A stretch of DNA of 64,000 nt from Streptomyces tauricus (lineage in GTDB: Bacteria > Actinomycetota > Actinomycetes > Streptomycetales > Streptomycetaceae): the NCBI RefSeq assembly GCF_014650955.1, contig NZ_BMVY01000019.1:62001-126000 (forward strand). The letters are read 5' to 3'. The notes below the pieces were generated by a model. That model was not told where the DNA came from, did no database searches, and saw nothing but the letters and a program-made list of their open reading frames with translations. This document shows, one piece after another, positions 7,855 through 16,913 of this stretch. The number at the start of each line of letters is the position of its first letter. The first letter of the stretch is position 1. The translations under genes were made by a program, and so were the position numbers.

Positions 7855-8871
7855 TCAGCTCAGGCCCACGTAGTCCTGCAGCGCCTGCGAGCGCGAGGGG
7901 TGGCGCAGCTTCGACATCGTCTTGGACTCGATCTGCCGGATCCGCTCACGGGTGACCCCGTAGACCTGGCCGATCTCCTCCAGCGTCTTGGCCTGGCCGT
8001 CCAGCAGCCCGTAGCGGAGGGTGATGATGCCCGCCTCGCGCGGAGTCATATGGGAGAGGACGGTCTGAATGGTGTCCCTGAGGAGGCGGAACGACACCGC
8101 GTCGAACGGGGAGACACTTTCGCTGTCCTCGATCACGTCACCGAGTTCGGTGCCGCCCTCCTCGCCCAGTGGCATATGCAGCGAGACGGGTTCCTTGATG
8201 TAGGTGTCGAGTTCCAGGATCTTCGAGACGGGGAGATCCAATTTCTCCGCGATCAGTTCCACCGTGGGCTCGACACCCAGTTCCTGCAGCAATTCCCGAC
8301 GAAGCCTGGCCACTTTGTTGATCGCTTCCACCGCGTGGACCGGAATGCGGATGGTGCGGCTCTGATCGGCCAGGGCCCGGGAAATCGCCTGCCGGATCCA
8401 CCAGGTCGCGTACGTCGAGAACTTGAATCCCTTGACGTAGTCGAACTTCTCGACGGCCCGGATCAGGCCCGTGTTGCCCTCCTGGATCAGGTCCAGGAAG
8501 TTCAACCCGCGGCGTGTGTAGCGCTTGGCTATGGACACGACCAGCCGGAGGTTCGCCTCCGTGAGGTGCGACTTCGCCCGCAGACCGTCCTCGGCGACCG
8601 CGGTCAGCTCCCGCCGGAACAGGGGGTCGAGACCGCGCTCCTCGCCCAGCTTGCGCTGGGCGAACAGGCCGGCCTCGATCCGTCTCGCGAGATCCACCTC
8701 CTGCGCGGCGGTGAGCAGGCGGACCCGGCTGATCACCTTCAGGTAGTCGCGCACCTGGTCGACGGAGGCGCCGTCGGACGTGAGCACGGGTTCAGGGGCG
8801 TCGGACTCGTCGTCCGGAGACAGCGCGAGGGCCGGCTGCTCCTGGTGGTCTGTCTCCATCGCGTTCAGCAT
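7855..8871 (-). CDS. RNA polymerase sigma factor, group 1/2 (HrdA/HrdD type)
   Basis: About 338 residues with sigma-70 regions 1.2 to 4.2: DQVRDYLKVISRVRLLTAAQE (1.2), NLRLVVSIAKRYTRRGLNFL then DLIQEGNTGLIRAVEKFDY (2.1-2.2), KGFKFSTYATWWIRQAISR (2.3-2.4), and the 4.2 helix-turn-helix TLEEIGQVYGVTRERIRQIE. Regions 2.4 and 4.2 match principal-type sigma factors, so it should read HrdB-like -10/-35 promoters. It lacks the long N-terminal extension of HrdB, so it is a non-essential paralogue of HrdA/HrdD type; I cannot tell which. In-frame starts lie at 8901 (GTG), 8871 and 8859 (ATG); 8871 is chosen tentatively because of the GGAAGAG immediately before it. A TTGACA lies at 8912-8917 on the coding strand. 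Confidence 0.9.
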   Translation of the reverse strand: MLNAMETDHQEQPALALSPDDESDAPEPVLTSDGASVDQVRDYLKVISRVRLLTAAQEVDLARRIEAGLFAQRKLGEERGLDPLFRRELTAVAEDGLRAKSHLTEANLRLVVSIAKRYTRRGLNFLDLIQEGNTGLIRAVEKFDYVKGFKFSTYATWWIRQAISRALADQSRTIRIPVHAVEAINKVARLRRELLQELGVEPTVELIAEKLDLPVSKILELDTYIKEPVSLHMPLGEEGGTELGDVIEDSESVSPFDAVSFRLLRDTIQTVLSHMTPREAGIITLRYGLLDGQAKTLEEIGQVYGVTRERIRQIESKTMSKLRHPSRSQALQDYVGLS

Positions 8872-9047
8872 CTCTTCCCGGGCCTCGGTCCCCGTGCACA
8901 CTCAAGCAATGTCAACCAACGTGAACCAGGACCGCTGGGCCCTCGGAAACCTCACATTCTCGTCATTCCACTTTCCGCTCATAAAGGTACACCCGCCCGA
9001 GCGGTCGGAGACGGTCCACAATTACCGCAAAATTCGGGTGACAAGTA

Positions 9048-10031
9048 TCACGTGATCTGCGTGCTTGCTTTTCGGGGCGTTTCATGGGTCCGGTCCTGTG
9101 ATATTTCCGCGCGGTGAGAAGCGCCGGCCGCCAGGACCCGCAGGGCGCGTGGGACGACGTCCAGCGTGTACCGCGTGGCGTCACCGGAGCGGACCAGGTC
9201 GCCGTCGTACTCGAAGAGCAGCGGGCGGCCGTCGGTGCGTTCCAGGACGACCCGGCGGCCACGGGCGTAGACCACACCCTCGCGGCCCACATGGTGTCCC
9301 TCGCGCGCCAGTCGCAGCAGTTCGGGGGTGGGCAGGGCGGTGCCCGCGACACAGACGTCGAGGAGGCCGTCGTCCAGGACGGAGTGCGGACAGGCCATGA
9401 AACGGCCGGCCCGGTAGCGGCCGCCGCCCACGTTGGCGCAGACCGTGTCGCCGGAGTGAACCTCGGCGCCGTCCACGGTCACCCGGCCGGGATAGGGCGG
9501 GAACCCGGTGCGCAGGGCGTCGAGCAGCGCCTTCTCGTAGCGGTCGCGGCCCCGTGCCGCGTTCCCACGGGCCGGGTTCAGCGTCTGGGCCGCGAGGCCG
9601 GTCGAGGCGCCCAGCAGCGCGGTGCCACGGGTCTCCGCAACCCGGATCAGGTCGACCTGCCGTACGTGGGGTGCGGACAGGGCGGTCTCCAGGACCGACT
9701 GCCAGGGGCGGTCCGACCAGAGCTCCCGGTAGAGGGAGTTGCCGCTGCCCCCGGGCAGGACCAGCAGGGCCGGGTGCCCGGGGGAGCCGGCCAGGCCCGT
9801 CATCAGCTCGTGCGCGGTGCCGTCGCCGCCCAGCGACACCAGTACATCGGGGCCGCCGGGACCGGTGGCCGCCCTGGCGAGCGCGCGGGCGTGGCCGGGA
9901 TGCCGTGTCAGGAGCAGATCGACGGCGGGACCGGCCTCCCGGACCAGCCGCAGCGCCTCGGCGGTGACGTCGGCGGAGTACGACCCGGCGGCCGGATTGA
10001 CCACGAGGAGAACGGACTTGGGAACGCTCAT
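9048..10031 (-). CDS. Diacylglycerol kinase-family protein (candidate VlmJ-like kinase)
   Basis: 327 residues. The DAGK catalytic domain is clear: LLVVNPAAG at the N-terminus, the nucleotide loop VSLGGDGTAHELM, and GGSGNSLYRELW in place of the usual GTGNDFAR. The C-terminal half carries the beta-rich part with VCANVGGGRYRAGRF. The ATG at 10031 has GGAG upstream; the frame runs on into the tRNA but has no better start. In valanimycin biosynthesis the DAGK homologue VlmJ phosphorylates a hydroxyl group before elimination by an MmgE/PrpD protein, and an MmgE/PrpD gene lies 2.8 kb away here. It could equally be an ordinary lipid kinase. It is directly downstream of a serine-type tRNA on the same strand. 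Confidence 0.8.
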   Translation of the reverse strand: MSVPKSVLLVVNPAAGSYSADVTAEALRLVREAGPAVDLLLTRHPGHARALARAATGPGGPDVLVSLGGDGTAHELMTGLAGSPGHPALLVLPGGSGNSLYRELWSDRPWQSVLETALSAPHVRQVDLIRVAETRGTALLGASTGLAAQTLNPARGNAARGRDRYEKALLDALRTGFPPYPGRVTVDGAEVHSGDTVCANVGGGRYRAGRFMACPHSVLDDGLLDVCVAGTALPTPELLRLAREGHHVGREGVVYARGRRVVLERTDGRPLLFEYDGDLVRSGDATRYTLDVVPRALRVLAAGASHRAEISQDRTHETPRKASTQIT

Positions 10032-10117
10032 CGGCGGACTCTCCGACGCGATCGACGACAGGGGGACGACAGGGTCGGGCGGCGTACGACAGAGACGGGC
10101 GGCGTACGACAGGAACG

Positions 10118-10206
<89 letters not shown>

Positions 10207-10376
10207 CGGTGGATCCGTGGAATTGGTGAGATCCGCGCGATCCGTGCGATCCGTGGATTCCGCGGAACCTTTACGAGTCCGATGCTGCCGCGTGCCGCTG
10301 AGACGCCGCTGACACGGGGCTGAGATCCAGGGTCCGTCCGCAGCCCGTCCGCGACCCGTCCGCGGCCCGACCGCGG

Positions 10377-11015
10377 TCAGGGGGCGGCGGGTGCCGCTCC
10401 CGAGTGCTCGGGCGGCCCGCCGAGGCCCCGGTGCGTCAGTTCCCGTACCGCCGTCACGACCGCCTCCGGGTCGATGTCCTCACCGCGGCTGATCATGTCG
10501 TCGAGCAGGCCGTCCGCCGCGTAGAACAGCATCCGGCACACCAGCCGTGGATCGCACGCCTCGAACGCCCCCGCCCGTGCGCCGCGTTCGACGAAGTCGC
10601 CGACCAGGTCCACCACCCGCCGGTTCGAACTCCGGCACAGTTCCAGGGCCTTGGCGTTCGCCGAGCCGTAGACGATGCGGTGCAGGGCCGCGTTCTCCAC
10701 GGCGTGCTCCACGAGGGCGCGCAGCAGCCGGTCCAGGGTCGGCCACCAGTCCTCGCTCTCCTCCAGCCGCTCCCGGGTGGCCCGCAGGAACCCGTCGACG
10801 TACTCCTCCCAGATCGCGCCCAGCAACTGGTCCTTGGAGTCGAAGTACAGATAGAAGGTGCCCTTGGCGACCTCGCCCGCCTCCGCCAGCTCCGCGATCG
10901 TCGCCGCCGCGAAGCCCTTCTCCCGGAAGACCTTCGCCGCGCCCCTCACCAGCGCGGCCCTGCGGTCCTCGGGACTCCTGGCGACCCGTTTGCGTCGTGT
11001 GGCTGCCGGTGTCAT
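10377..11015 (-). CDS. TetR family transcriptional regulator
   Basis: 212 residues. The N-terminal helix-turn-helix is plain: RAALVRGAAKVFREKGFAAA then TIAELAEAGEVAKGTFYLYF with DSKDQLL. The C-terminal ligand domain is helical and not family-specific. ATG at 11015 with GAGGG upstream. It is divergent from the MFS exporter gene, with two palindromic sites in the 121-bp gap, the usual arrangement of a drug-responsive repressor controlling its own gene and the pump. Confidence 0.9.
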   Translation of the reverse strand: MTPAATRRKRVARSPEDRRAALVRGAAKVFREKGFAAATIAELAEAGEVAKGTFYLYFDSKDQLLGAIWEEYVDGFLRATRERLEESEDWWPTLDRLLRALVEHAVENAALHRIVYGSANAKALELCRSSNRRVVDLVGDFVERGARAGAFEACDPRLVCRMLFYAADGLLDDMISRGEDIDPEAVVTAVRELTHRGLGGPPEHSGAAPAAP

Positions 11016-11041
11016 CAGTTCGCCCTCTCTGTCCGGGAGTC

Positions 11042-11056
11042 GACCGACTGTCGGTC
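11042..11056. promoter_or_regulatory. Palindromic TetR operator, site 1
   Basis: GACCGACTGTCGGTC is a perfect 15-bp palindrome centred on a T, 27 bp upstream of the TetR start codon. It shares the ACCG...CGGT half-sites with the second site, 17 bp away. Confidence 0.65.
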
Positions 11057-11073
11057 ATGTCGCGTTGACTGAC

Positions 11074-11086
11074 TGACCGTCGGTCA
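11074..11086. promoter_or_regulatory. Palindromic TetR operator, site 2
   Basis: TGACCGTCGGTCA is a perfect 13-bp palindrome, closer to the MFS gene and preceded by a TTGACTGACTGACC stretch. With site 1 it gives paired repressor boxes for the divergent tetR and exporter promoters. Confidence 0.65.
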
Positions 11087-11136
11087 TTACCTTCTCACGC
11101 AAGCCCCGCTCCGGCCCCTCACGGTGAGGACCCGCA

Positions 11137-12789
11137 ATGAGCGACGCAGCACCCGCGACCGGTGCACGCACCACGCGCCGTTGGACCAGGCGCCGTTGGA
11201 CCGCGCGCCGGCGGACCACGCACCACTCGAAGGGACTGCTCCTGTCCTTCGTCTGTTTCGGCGTGTTCATGGTCTACCTCGACGCCACGATCGTGAACGT
11301 GGCGCTGCCCGAGATCCAGCGCGACCTGAACGCGGACCTGTCCGGACTCCAGTGGGTGGTCGACGCCTACGCTCTCGCCTTCGCCTGTCTGCTGCTCACC
11401 TCGGGCACCGTCGGCGACATCATCGGCCGCAAACGGCTGTTCCTCGCCGGTCTGGCCGGCTTCACGCTCAGCTCGGTCCTGTGCGCGCTGGCCGGTTCGA
11501 CGGAGACCCTGCTGCTCGGGCGGGCGCTGCAGGGCGTGTGCGGGTCCATCATGATCCCGGTGTCGCTCGCGCTGGTCTCGGCGACCTACACCGAGCCGGC
11601 CGCCCGCGCGAAGGCCATCGGCGTCTGGGCCGGGATCGGCGGACTCGCCCTGTCCGCCGGGCCGTTGGTCGGCGGACTGCTCGTCGACACCGTCGGCTGG
11701 CAGTCCATCTTCTGGGTCAACGTACCCATCGGGGTGCTCGCCACCGCCGTACTGGCCCGGCTGCTGACCGAGAACCGCGGACCGCGCGCCCGACGTCCGG
11801 ACATCGTGGGACAACTGCTGTTCGTCGTCACGATCGCCGCACTGGCGTACGCGCTCATCGAGGGCAACAGCCAGGGCTGGACCTCCGCGCTCATCGTCGG
11901 CGCCTTCGCCGCGTCGGGTGCGGCACTCGTGGCCTTCGTGCTGTGGGAGCTGCGACAGGCGACACCGATGCTGCCGCTGACACTGTTCCGGGAACCGGTC
12001 GTGGCGGTGGCCGGAGCCGTCAACTTCCTGAGCCTGTTCGGCCTGTTCGCGGCGATCTTCCTGCTCACCCTCCAGCTGCAGAGCGTCCAGGGACTGAGCA
12101 GCATCGAGACGGGCGTACGGTTCCTCGCGCTGACCGTGCCCATCATGATCGCCTCGTTCGCGGCGAGCGTCGTCGCCGCCAGAACCGGACCGCGCGCCCC
12201 CGTCGTGGGCGGCTCGCTCCTCTCGGCGGCCGGTCTGTACGGCCTCACCGTGCTCGAGGCCGACAGCGGCTTCGGCGCCTACTGGTGGGCGCTGGCCCTC
12301 CTCGGCGTCGGCGTCTCCTTCACGGGCGCGCCCGCGACCGTCGCCCTGCTCGGGTCCGTACCGCCCGAGCAGGCCGGCACCGCGTCCGGCATCTCCAACA
12401 CGTTCCGCCAGGTCGGGGCCGTGTTCGGGGTCGCGCTCGCGGGGGCGCTGCTGCTGCGCCATCTGCGGGACGCGCTGCCCGGCGCGCTGGCCGGGGTGCC
12501 CATGCCGCAGGACACCCGCGAGCGTGCGTACGCGCTGCTCAGGGACGGCGACCTGTCCCGCGCCGACGCCCTGCCGCCCGCACTGCGGGAGCCGGTCCTC
12601 GACGCCGTGGGCCCCGTGTTCGCCGACGGCATGCACCTCGTGACGCAGGTCGCGGCGGCCGGCACGCTTCTCGGCGGGCTCTGCGCGCTGCTGCTCCTCG
12701 GGCGCGGCGCGGGGCGGGTCGCCGCTGACGTCCCCGCCGTGCCCGAGGCCGCCGAACCCGCCGGGACGACGACGGGACACACCCGGTGA
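11137..12789 (+). CDS. MFS transporter, DHA2 (EmrB/QacA) family, probable exporter
   Basis: 550 residues with about 14 hydrophobic spans. LDATIVNVALPEIQRDL is the DHA2 signature in the first helix and GDIIGRKRLFLAG is motif A in the cytoplasmic loop between helices 2 and 3. The N-terminus is unusually Arg/Thr-rich (about 30 residues before the first helix). ATG at 11137 with GAGGA upstream. It is likely a proton-driven drug pump controlled by the divergent TetR protein. The next gene starts inside its stop codon (GTGA), tying it to the biosynthetic operon; in valanimycin producers the MFS pump VlmF confers self-resistance. Confidence 0.9.
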   Translation: MSDAAPATGARTTRRWTRRRWTARRRTTHHSKGLLLSFVCFGVFMVYLDATIVNVALPEIQRDLNADLSGLQWVVDAYALAFACLLLTSGTVGDIIGRKRLFLAGLAGFTLSSVLCALAGSTETLLLGRALQGVCGSIMIPVSLALVSATYTEPAARAKAIGVWAGIGGLALSAGPLVGGLLVDTVGWQSIFWVNVPIGVLATAVLARLLTENRGPRARRPDIVGQLLFVVTIAALAYALIEGNSQGWTSALIVGAFAASGAALVAFVLWELRQATPMLPLTLFREPVVAVAGAVNFLSLFGLFAAIFLLTLQLQSVQGLSSIETGVRFLALTVPIMIASFAASVVAARTGPRAPVVGGSLLSAAGLYGLTVLEADSGFGAYWWALALLGVGVSFTGAPATVALLGSVPPEQAGTASGISNTFRQVGAVFGVALAGALLLRHLRDALPGALAGVPMPQDTRERAYALLRDGDLSRADALPPALREPVLDAVGPVFADGMHLVTQVAAAGTLLGGLCALLLLGRGAGRVAADVPAVPEAAEPAGTTTGHTR

Positions 12790-14732
12790 CCTCCGCGCCG
12801 GCCGACGCCTCCGGTGGCCGCACCCTGATCCGGCGACTCGCCGAGTGGGCGAGCGACCTGGAACTCGACGACGCCCCCGACCGGGTCGTGGCCCACCTCG
12901 GAAGCCAGCTCCTCAGCCAACTGGCCGCCGCCCGCACCGGATACGCGCATCCGCTCGGCAGACGGATCGCGCGGGCGTACGGCGGCCCGCTGCAGCCGGA
13001 CCCCGCGCGGGCGGCCGTCTCCCTGGCGATGGCCGCGATCTGCCTGGACCACGACGACACGGCGTACGCGGGACACCTCTCGCACTCCTGCGTCACCGTG
13101 CCCGTCGTGTACGCGCGGCAACTGCGGCTCGACGGAAGGCAGTTGCTCGCCGCGATCCTGGCCGCCGACGAAACCGCCGCCCGGGTCACGGCCGCCGCCA
13201 CCCTCGGCCCCTTCCGTGGCCAGGCCGCCGCGCACACCCACCTCGCGGGCACGGTCGCCGGCCGGCTGCGAGCCCTCGATGCTCCCACCCGCACCTGGGT
13301 GAACGGGCTCGGCCTGGCCTTCTCCGTGCCCCCGTGGCCCCTCACCCCGGGTTTCCTCTCCACCGACGCCAAGGGGTTCGCCGCGGCGGCGCCGATCCAG
13401 ACCGGCCTTACCGCCTGCGACGGGGCCCTGGCCGGACTGCGCGGACCCGCGGACGTACTCGAACACCCGGAGGGATTCCTCCGGCGGTACGCGGACGTGC
13501 CGCTGCCCGAGGAGGCGGTGGCCGGGCTCGGCACGCTCTGGCACACGGAGACGCTCTCCTACAAGGTCCACCCGGGCAGCGCCTACATCGGTGCCGCCGT
13601 CGACTGCGCGGTCGACTGCGCGGCCGGGCTGCGGGCCGCCGGGGCCGACCCCGACGACATCGCGGAGGTCGTCGTCGAAGGATCCCTCCTCACCAGCGGA
13701 CTCGACCGGGCGTCCCGGGCACGGCACATCGGCCCGGACGCAGACGTCGCCGCACTCAACTTCTCCCTGCCCTACAACGTGGCGACCGCCCTCCTCACCG
13801 GCACCCTCGAACCCGCTGACCTCATGCCTCCCGCCGTCGAACGCCCCGAGCGCTGGAAGCTCGCGGCGAAGGTACGCACCGTCCACGACCCGCACCTCAG
13901 CCGCGCCGCGCTCCTGTCGACCGCGCCCCTGGGCCAGGCCCTGCGGCGCGCGGGCGAACACGCCGACGCCTGGGTGCGCGCGGCCGACGCGCGCGCCGCC
14001 GACATGCTGCCCCCCTCCTGGCTGGCCCCCGAGACCGACTTCCGCTTCGCGACCAAACGCCTGGGCGCGCGGGTGACCGTACGGCTGCACGACGGGCGGG
14101 AGCTGTCCGCGCACCGGGCGCAGGCCGTCGGGGCCGCGGGCGGCGGGGAGCACACGGCACTGGCCGGCGAGAAGTACCTGAGAAGCGGCGGGCACCCCGA
14201 AGTCCCGCACATGGTCGCGGATTTGGCGGGCCTCGATGCGAACGGGGTGGCAGAACTGATCTCCCTCGCGCTGTCCGGAGCGGCGGACGAGGCGCGGGCG
14301 GAGATCTCCCGGGGCGAACGGCGGCGCCCCGGACGGAGTCGGCGGACCCTCTCGGTGGACACCCGTGCGTTGGAGGGGGCGTACGGGCGTCTGCTGGGGT
14401 CCGCCGACTCCGTCCCCGACCGTGAGCTGGCCGAACTGGCGCTGGAGGCAGCCGCGTTGGCGGCCTCGGGAGTTCTCTCCGAGGCCGAGGTGGAGGCGGC
14501 GGCCGTCGACGCGCTCCTCGCCTCGGCGCCGCGGGACGTGCTCGTCGACCTGGTCCGCCGGAACGCCGCCCACCTGCTCGGGGTGCTCGACCGGATGCCC
14601 GCGGGCGACGAAGGTCACTGGGCACGGGTCGTCGAGGAACTCCGCGACCACGTCGAGCGTGCGCAGAAGAGCGCGGGGGAGCAGCGCGGGACGAGCGGGG
14701 AGAAGAGCGCGGAGCGGGCCCATGACGGATGA
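12786..14732 (+). CDS. MmgE/PrpD family protein (candidate VlmK-like lyase)
   Basis: 648 residues. The first about 450 follow the MmgE/PrpD (2-methylcitrate dehydratase) fold: AAICLDHDDTAYAGHLSHSC matches the DDT/H active-site block, then VTVPVVYARQL and a long helical region with LSYKVHPGSAYIGAAVDCA. The C-terminal 150 residues are Ala/Arg-rich helical sequence beyond the usual family length. The GTG start at 12786 overlaps the exporter stop. In valanimycin biosynthesis the MmgE/PrpD protein VlmK eliminates phosphate from the kinase product; a similar final dehydration is inferred here. Confidence 0.8.
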   Translation: MTSAPADASGGRTLIRRLAEWASDLELDDAPDRVVAHLGSQLLSQLAAARTGYAHPLGRRIARAYGGPLQPDPARAAVSLAMAAICLDHDDTAYAGHLSHSCVTVPVVYARQLRLDGRQLLAAILAADETAARVTAAATLGPFRGQAAAHTHLAGTVAGRLRALDAPTRTWVNGLGLAFSVPPWPLTPGFLSTDAKGFAAAAPIQTGLTACDGALAGLRGPADVLEHPEGFLRRYADVPLPEEAVAGLGTLWHTETLSYKVHPGSAYIGAAVDCAVDCAAGLRAAGADPDDIAEVVVEGSLLTSGLDRASRARHIGPDADVAALNFSLPYNVATALLTGTLEPADLMPPAVERPERWKLAAKVRTVHDPHLSRAALLSTAPLGQALRRAGEHADAWVRAADARAADMLPPSWLAPETDFRFATKRLGARVTVRLHDGRELSAHRAQAVGAAGGGEHTALAGEKYLRSGGHPEVPHMVADLAGLDANGVAELISLALSGAADEARAEISRGERRRPGRSRRTLSVDTRALEGAYGRLLGSADSVPDRELAELALEAAALAASGVLSEAEVEAAAVDALLASAPRDVLVDLVRRNAAHLLGVLDRMPAGDEGHWARVVEELRDHVERAQKSAGEQRGTSGEKSAERAHDG

Positions 14733-15432
14733 CACGGACGCACCGCCCCGCACCCCTCCCACGGAGGACGACGACCCGCGCTGTCTGCGTCCCGGCGAGG
14801 CCGTCGCCGCCCTCGCGCACGCCCCCTGGCGGCGGGTGGTGATCCTGGGGGAGCACGAGTCGCGTCCGGCACGGGCCGCCGTCGTACCCGGCTACCGTGC
14901 CGTGAGCTGGAGCGACCGGGTGTCCGCCGCGCTCCGTGCGGCGCACCCCGACCTCGCCTGCCGTGCCGCGCGCGGCCGCAAGGACCTCTCCCTGTTCGAG
15001 ATGCGCTCCCGGCAGGTGCAGGACGCCCTCGTCTTCCGCGGCGACCTCGCGCTGATCTCGTGCGGCGGCCCCGAACTGCGGGAGGCGACGTTCGACCTCG
15101 ACTCCATGGAGGTCGAACTCAGCCGCGTCCTGGACTCCCTGCTGTGCGCCACCTACCGCCACGCCGTCGTGATCAGCCCCTTCGACCGGTCCACGGCGGG
15201 CGGCCCGCAAGCGGCCCCGCCGGATGCCGTACGCGAGCGTCAGCTGCGGCTGGTCCAGCGCATCGCCCTGGTGACGCTGCACCACGCGGCGCAGCACGTC
15301 GACCTGATGCGGCACCAGCGCGGACTCGACCCGCGGACCCTGTGGGCGCCGGGTCCCGGCCGGCTCAGCAGCAGAGGGCACGCGGTGGCCGCCGCGGCCG
15401 TGGTGCGTGCCCTCGCGCGTCGGCAGGGGTGA
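14722..15432 (+). CDS. Degenerate SGNH-hydrolase-like protein
   Basis: 236 residues from ATG at 14722, overlapping the MmgE/PrpD gene by 11 bp. The layout follows SGNH/GDSL hydrolases: VVILGEHESRP stands where VVxLGDSxTEG is expected, WSDRVSAALRAAHPDL follows, then DLALISCGGPEL for the GGND block and LSSRGHAVAAAAVVRAL for the C-terminal DxxH block. The nucleophile Ser and its Asp are absent, the Asn of block III is lost, and the terminal Asp is missing; only the last His remains. It is probably non-catalytic or acts by another mechanism. It ends the plus-strand half of the azoxy-type cluster. Confidence 0.65.
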   Translation: MTDDTDAPPRTPPTEDDDPRCLRPGEAVAALAHAPWRRVVILGEHESRPARAAVVPGYRAVSWSDRVSAALRAAHPDLACRAARGRKDLSLFEMRSRQVQDALVFRGDLALISCGGPELREATFDLDSMEVELSRVLDSLLCATYRHAVVISPFDRSTAGGPQAAPPDAVRERQLRLVQRIALVTLHHAAQHVDLMRHQRGLDPRTLWAPGPGRLSSRGHAVAAAAVVRALARRQG

Positions 15433-15447
15433 GTCGCGGGCCGTGTG

Positions 15448-16413
15448 TCAGACGGCCTCCGGCAGCCCCATGTACGCGAGCCGCCGGTTCTGCATCTCCT
15501 CCGACCACCGCAGCGCCGTGCCGACCCGCTCCTCGACGGTCGTGTCCACCAGGCGCCGCCCGGGCCAGATCTCGTAGTCGCCGACCAGATCGGCGTGCTG
15601 GTCGAGCCCCTTCTGGAACAGGGCCTCGCGGCTCAGCACCATGTCGGTGACGGGCAGTTCGCTCCACAGCCGCCGCCCGCGGACGATGAGGTCCAGGATG
15701 CGCGGCCGGTCCTCGGGGTGGGCGAGGAGGTGTTCGCGGGCGACGGAGCTGCCGACCGTGAGGTGGCGTATCTCGTCGATGCCCGCGCCCCGCTCGATGT
15801 CCGAGGCCGCCGGGTCGAAGATCCGCCACTTGCGTTCGCTCAGCTCGGCGGCCGGCGCCAGGACACCCTCGACGAGGATCGTCAGCACGACGACACCGCC
15901 GATGAAGTCGCTCTCCTCCCGCAGGACCCGCAGACCCAGCTCCTCCAGCGGGGCGAGGACCGCGTCCCGGTCCGCCCCCGCGAGCCGCTCGACATCGGCG
16001 GTGAGGTCCGCCACCCCCAGTGCGGTGAGGTGGTTGCGGAACACCATGGAGTGCCGTGCCTCGTCGATCAGCTGGGTGGCGTAGAACTCCATCGTCTCCA
16101 GGGACGGCGCCAGGGCGACCAGGTACGAGATGGCCCGGGTGGCCTTCTCCTCGGCGATCGAGCGGAAGGCCAGTTCCCGGGTGAGCGCGTCGTTGAGCGG
16201 GCCGGGCTCACGGGTGACGTCGAGAGGTACGACGTCCGGGGCGTGTCCGGCGACCTGGCCGCGCAGGGTGCCCTGCGGCACCGAGCGCAGCCAGTACCCC
16301 AGATCGCAGGTGGCGGCGGTCAGTTCGAGGTTCATCGCGCCCTCGACGAGCGAGGGGGCGTTCTCCCAGTCGGCCTCGGCCGGGACGCCCGGAGTGTCCG
16401 GGAGGTCGGTCAT
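15448..16413 (-). CDS. Non-heme diiron oxygenase, VlmB/AurF-like
   Basis: 321 residues with a ferritin-like diiron core. Ligand motifs are visible: an early Glu in SIAEEKATRAISYL, the E-x6-DEARH pair in MEFYATQLIDEARHSM, Glu in TILVEGVLAPAAEL and the second DEIRHL. ATG at 16413 overlaps the flavin-reductase stop by 4 bp, so it is the last gene of the minus-strand operon. In valanimycin biosynthesis the diiron enzyme VlmB oxidises an N-N single bond by four electrons to the azoxy group; the surrounding genes make this the best prediction. An AurF-type N-oxygenase is the alternative. Confidence 0.75.
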   Translation of the reverse strand: MTDLPDTPGVPAEADWENAPSLVEGAMNLELTAATCDLGYWLRSVPQGTLRGQVAGHAPDVVPLDVTREPGPLNDALTRELAFRSIAEEKATRAISYLVALAPSLETMEFYATQLIDEARHSMVFRNHLTALGVADLTADVERLAGADRDAVLAPLEELGLRVLREESDFIGGVVVLTILVEGVLAPAAELSERKWRIFDPAASDIERGAGIDEIRHLTVGSSVAREHLLAHPEDRPRILDLIVRGRRLWSELPVTDMVLSREALFQKGLDQHADLVGDYEIWPGRRLVDTTVEERVGTALRWSEEMQNRRLAYMGLPEAV

Positions 16414-16913
16414 CGTCTGCTCCTGTCGTGGAGGGCACTGGTGGGTCGGGTGTTCAGCAGGGGTGATCCGGTGCCGGCCCGGGAGGTCAGGACACGGGCC
16501 AGCACCAGTTCGTGGTCGCCGACCGGCACGGTCCGCTCGACGCGGCACTCCAGCCAGCCCACGGCGTCGCGCAGCAGCGGGGCGCCGCAGGCCGAGCGGC
16601 CGTCCCACAGGCCGGTGGCGTCCGGCAGGTCCCAGCCGTCCGCCCGGTCGGAACGGGCGAAGCGCCGGGCCAGCGGGGCCTGCCCGTCGGACAGCGCGTT
16701 GGCCGCGAAACGGCCCGAGCTCAGCAGGGTCGCCAGCCCTCTGCTGCCCTGCCGCAGGGCGACGGAGACCATGGGCGGGCGCAGTGAGGCGACGCACAGG
16801 GTGCTGACCGTGACGCCGTGGGCCCGTTCCGCCGGGCCGCACGTCAGGACGGCGACCCCGGCCGCGGACCGCCACACCGCCGTGTCCTCGCTCAGGAGGC
16901 CGGTGCCGGTCAT
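16410..16913 (-). CDS. Flavin reductase (DIM6/NTAB family), VlmR-like
   Basis: 167 residues of the short-chain flavin reductase family: WRSAAGVAVLTCGP, GVTVSTLCVASLRPPMVSVAL and GRFAANALSDGQAPLARRFA follow the classic FMN-binding pattern. ATG at 16913 overlaps the membrane-protein stop by 4 bp. It would supply FMNH2 or FADH2 to a two-component monooxygenase; the acyl-CoA-dehydrogenase-fold protein encoded upstream in the operon is the natural partner, as VlmR is for VlmH. Confidence 0.85.
   Translation of the reverse strand: MTGTGLLSEDTAVWRSAAGVAVLTCGPAERAHGVTVSTLCVASLRPPMVSVALRQGSRGLATLLSSGRFAANALSDGQAPLARRFARSDRADGWDLPDATGLWDGRSACGAPLLRDAVGWLECRVERTVPVGDHELVLARVLTSRAGTGSPLLNTRPTSALHDRSRR

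Noticed and set aside
12279..14762. 827-residue minus-strand ORF
   Set aside because: Antisense to the MFS and MmgE/PrpD genes; shadow composition.
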